Shown here piece by piece: positions 5,559 to 6,456 of a DNA stretch of 6,456 nt. The notes under the pieces are model-generated. The model was not told where the DNA came from and ran no database searches. It saw nothing but the letters and a program-made list of their open reading frames with translations. Source of the stretch: Alphaproteobacteria bacterium (lineage in GTDB: Bacteria > Pseudomonadota > Alphaproteobacteria > SP197); the NCBI GenBank assembly GCA_022822575.1, contig JAJEBJ010000041.1:1-6456 (forward strand), written 5' to 3'. Made by a program: the position numbers and the translations under genes. Position 1 is the stretch's first letter. Each line of letters starts with the position of its first letter.

Positions 5559-6456
5559 ATCCTTCCGTCCTGGATCGACTCAAGGCGATTACCGGGCCGG
5601 CAGGCTGGCTCACCGAAGCGCATGACATCACGCCCTATGTCCGGGACTGGCGCAGGAAGTGGTCGGGCGCCGCGCCGATCGTCATGCGCCCGGCCACCGT
5701 GGAGGAAGTCTCGGCGATCGTCAGCACCTGCGCCGAGGCCGGGATCGGAATCGTGCCGCAGGCCGGCAACACGGGCCTGGTGGGAGGCGGCATTCCCGAT
5801 GACAGCGGCCATGAGGTCATTCTCAGCGTCAACCGCATGACGAGGGTGCGCGCCATCGATCCGCAGAACAACACCATTACGGTCGACGCGGGCTGCATTC
5901 TCCAGGATGTCCAGGAAGCGGCACGCGATGCTGGCCGACTCTACCCGCTCAGCCTTGCCGCCGAGGGAAGCTGCCGCGTCGGCGGCACCCTGTCGACCAA
6001 CGCCGGTGGCACAAATGTCCTGCGCTACGGCAATGCCAGGGACCACGTCCTCGGCCTGGAAGTGGTGCTCGCCGACGGCCGGGTCTGGAACGGCCTCAGG
6101 GGACTGCGCAAGGACAACACGGGGTATGACCTCAAGCAGCTCTTCCTCGGCACCGAGGGAACCCTCGGCATCATCACAGCGGCAGTCCTGAAGCTCTGGC
6201 CGCTGCCACGCGACGAGGTCACCGCATGGCTCGGCCTGGCCGGTCCCCGCGAGGCACTGGCCATGCTCCAGCGCCTTCAGGACCGCACCGGCGGCCAGGT
6301 GACGGGTTTCGAATACATGTCGGCAGGCGCCCTCGAGATGCTCTTCTCGCAACTTCCCGCGAACCGGTCACCGTTCTCGGGGGAGTATCCTGCCTGTGTG
6401 CTCATGGAAGCCGCTTCGGGCTCGCCGGATGGCGGCCTGAAGCGGGCGGTCGAGGA
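5555..6456 (+). CDS. FAD-linked oxidase, D-lactate / D-2-hydroxyglutarate dehydrogenase type (partial at right edge)
   Basis: The frame is open from ATG 5555 to the window end: 300 codons of a family that usually has about 460-480 residues, so the C-terminal third is outside. It starts MNPSVLDRLKAITG. The PCMH-type FAD-binding domain (about 40-210) shows APIVMRPATVEEVSAIV, PQAGNTGLVGGG (68-79), the GSCRVGGTLSTNAGG block (138-152), RYGNARDHVLGLEVVLADG (from 157) and LRKDNTGYDLKQLFLGTEGTLGIIT (from 184). The FAD-oxidase C-terminal domain starts near 215. Such enzymes oxidise D-2-hydroxy acids (lactate, 2-hydroxyglutarate, glycolate) to 2-keto acids and pass electrons to quinone, cytochrome or electron-transfer flavoprotein. 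The LRKDNTGYDLKQLF form is most like the 2-hydroxyglutarate dehydrogenase branch, but substrate residues lie partly in the missing part. The ATG overlaps the cysQ stop by four bases (ATGA); GGAG at 5542-5545 is 9 bases upstream. Confidence 0.9.
   Translation, partial: MNPSVLDRLKAITGPAGWLTEAHDITPYVRDWRRKWSGAAPIVMRPATVEEVSAIVSTCAEAGIGIVPQAGNTGLVGGGIPDDSGHEVILSVNRMTRVRAIDPQNNTITVDAGCILQDVQEAARDAGRLYPLSLAAEGSCRVGGTLSTNAGGTNVLRYGNARDHVLGLEVVLADGRVWNGLRGLRKDNTGYDLKQLFLGTEGTLGIITAAVLKLWPLPRDEVTAWLGLAGPREALAMLQRLQDRTGGQVTGFEYMSAGALEMLFSQLPANRSPFSGEYPACVLMEAASGSPDGGLKRAVE

Noticed and set aside
5498..6352. Leftward open frame (284 codons) opposite the right-edge gene
   Set aside because: Antisense shadow: the rightward frame from 5555 encodes a clear FAD-linked oxidase with intact motifs across the same bases.

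Overview
The window is GC-rich, densely packed bacterial DNA. Six protein genes can be supported: five read rightward and one is only a leftward gene start at the left edge. Strong GC bias in third codon positions, Shine-Dalgarno-led ATG starts, short or overlapping gene junctions and an alphaproteobacterial-looking CysQ (its C-terminal TMEWDTAAGH segment) suggest an alphaproteobacterium. That placement is inference from composition and protein style only. I see no tRNA, rRNA, CRISPR array, insertion sequence, integrase or phage gene.

Left edge (1-440). A leftward gene begins at base 68 behind an almost perfect ribosome binding site; only its first 22 codons are in the window. Between it and the first rightward gene lie about 370 bases that hold an imperfect inverted repeat (324-345), a two-part GC-rich hairpin (391-417) and a possible very short leader ORF whose stop codon overlaps the next start codon. 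The spacing is that of a divergent regulatory region.

Centre-left (441-2054). A YtcJ/Amidohydro_3-type metal-dependent amidohydrolase, probably cytoplasmic, substrate unknown. A 181-base gap with three small inverted repeats separates it from the next gene.

Centre to right edge (2236-6456). Four genes are packed like one operon: (1) a 653-residue Old Yellow Enzyme-type flavin/iron-sulphur oxidoreductase of the dienoyl-CoA reductase / trimethylamine dehydrogenase group; (2) after 3 bases, a DUF924 protein; (3) overlapping by 1 base, a CysQ-type 3'(2'),5'-bisphosphate nucleotidase; (4) overlapping by 4 bases, an FAD-linked oxidase of the D-lactate / D-2-hydroxyglutarate dehydrogenase type, cut by the right edge.

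How they might work together is inference. The amidohydrolase and the two flavoenzymes look catabolic: one could open an amide or N-acyl bond, one could oxidise an amine or enoyl compound, one could oxidise a 2-hydroxy acid. CysQ (PAP recycling in sulphur metabolism) and the DUF924 protein are housekeeping-like and may be present only through shared transcription. No clear new defence or mobile system is visible. The most interesting points are the unusual cofactor and active-site residues of the oxidoreductase, the tight mixed operon, and the structured leader of the amidohydrolase gene.
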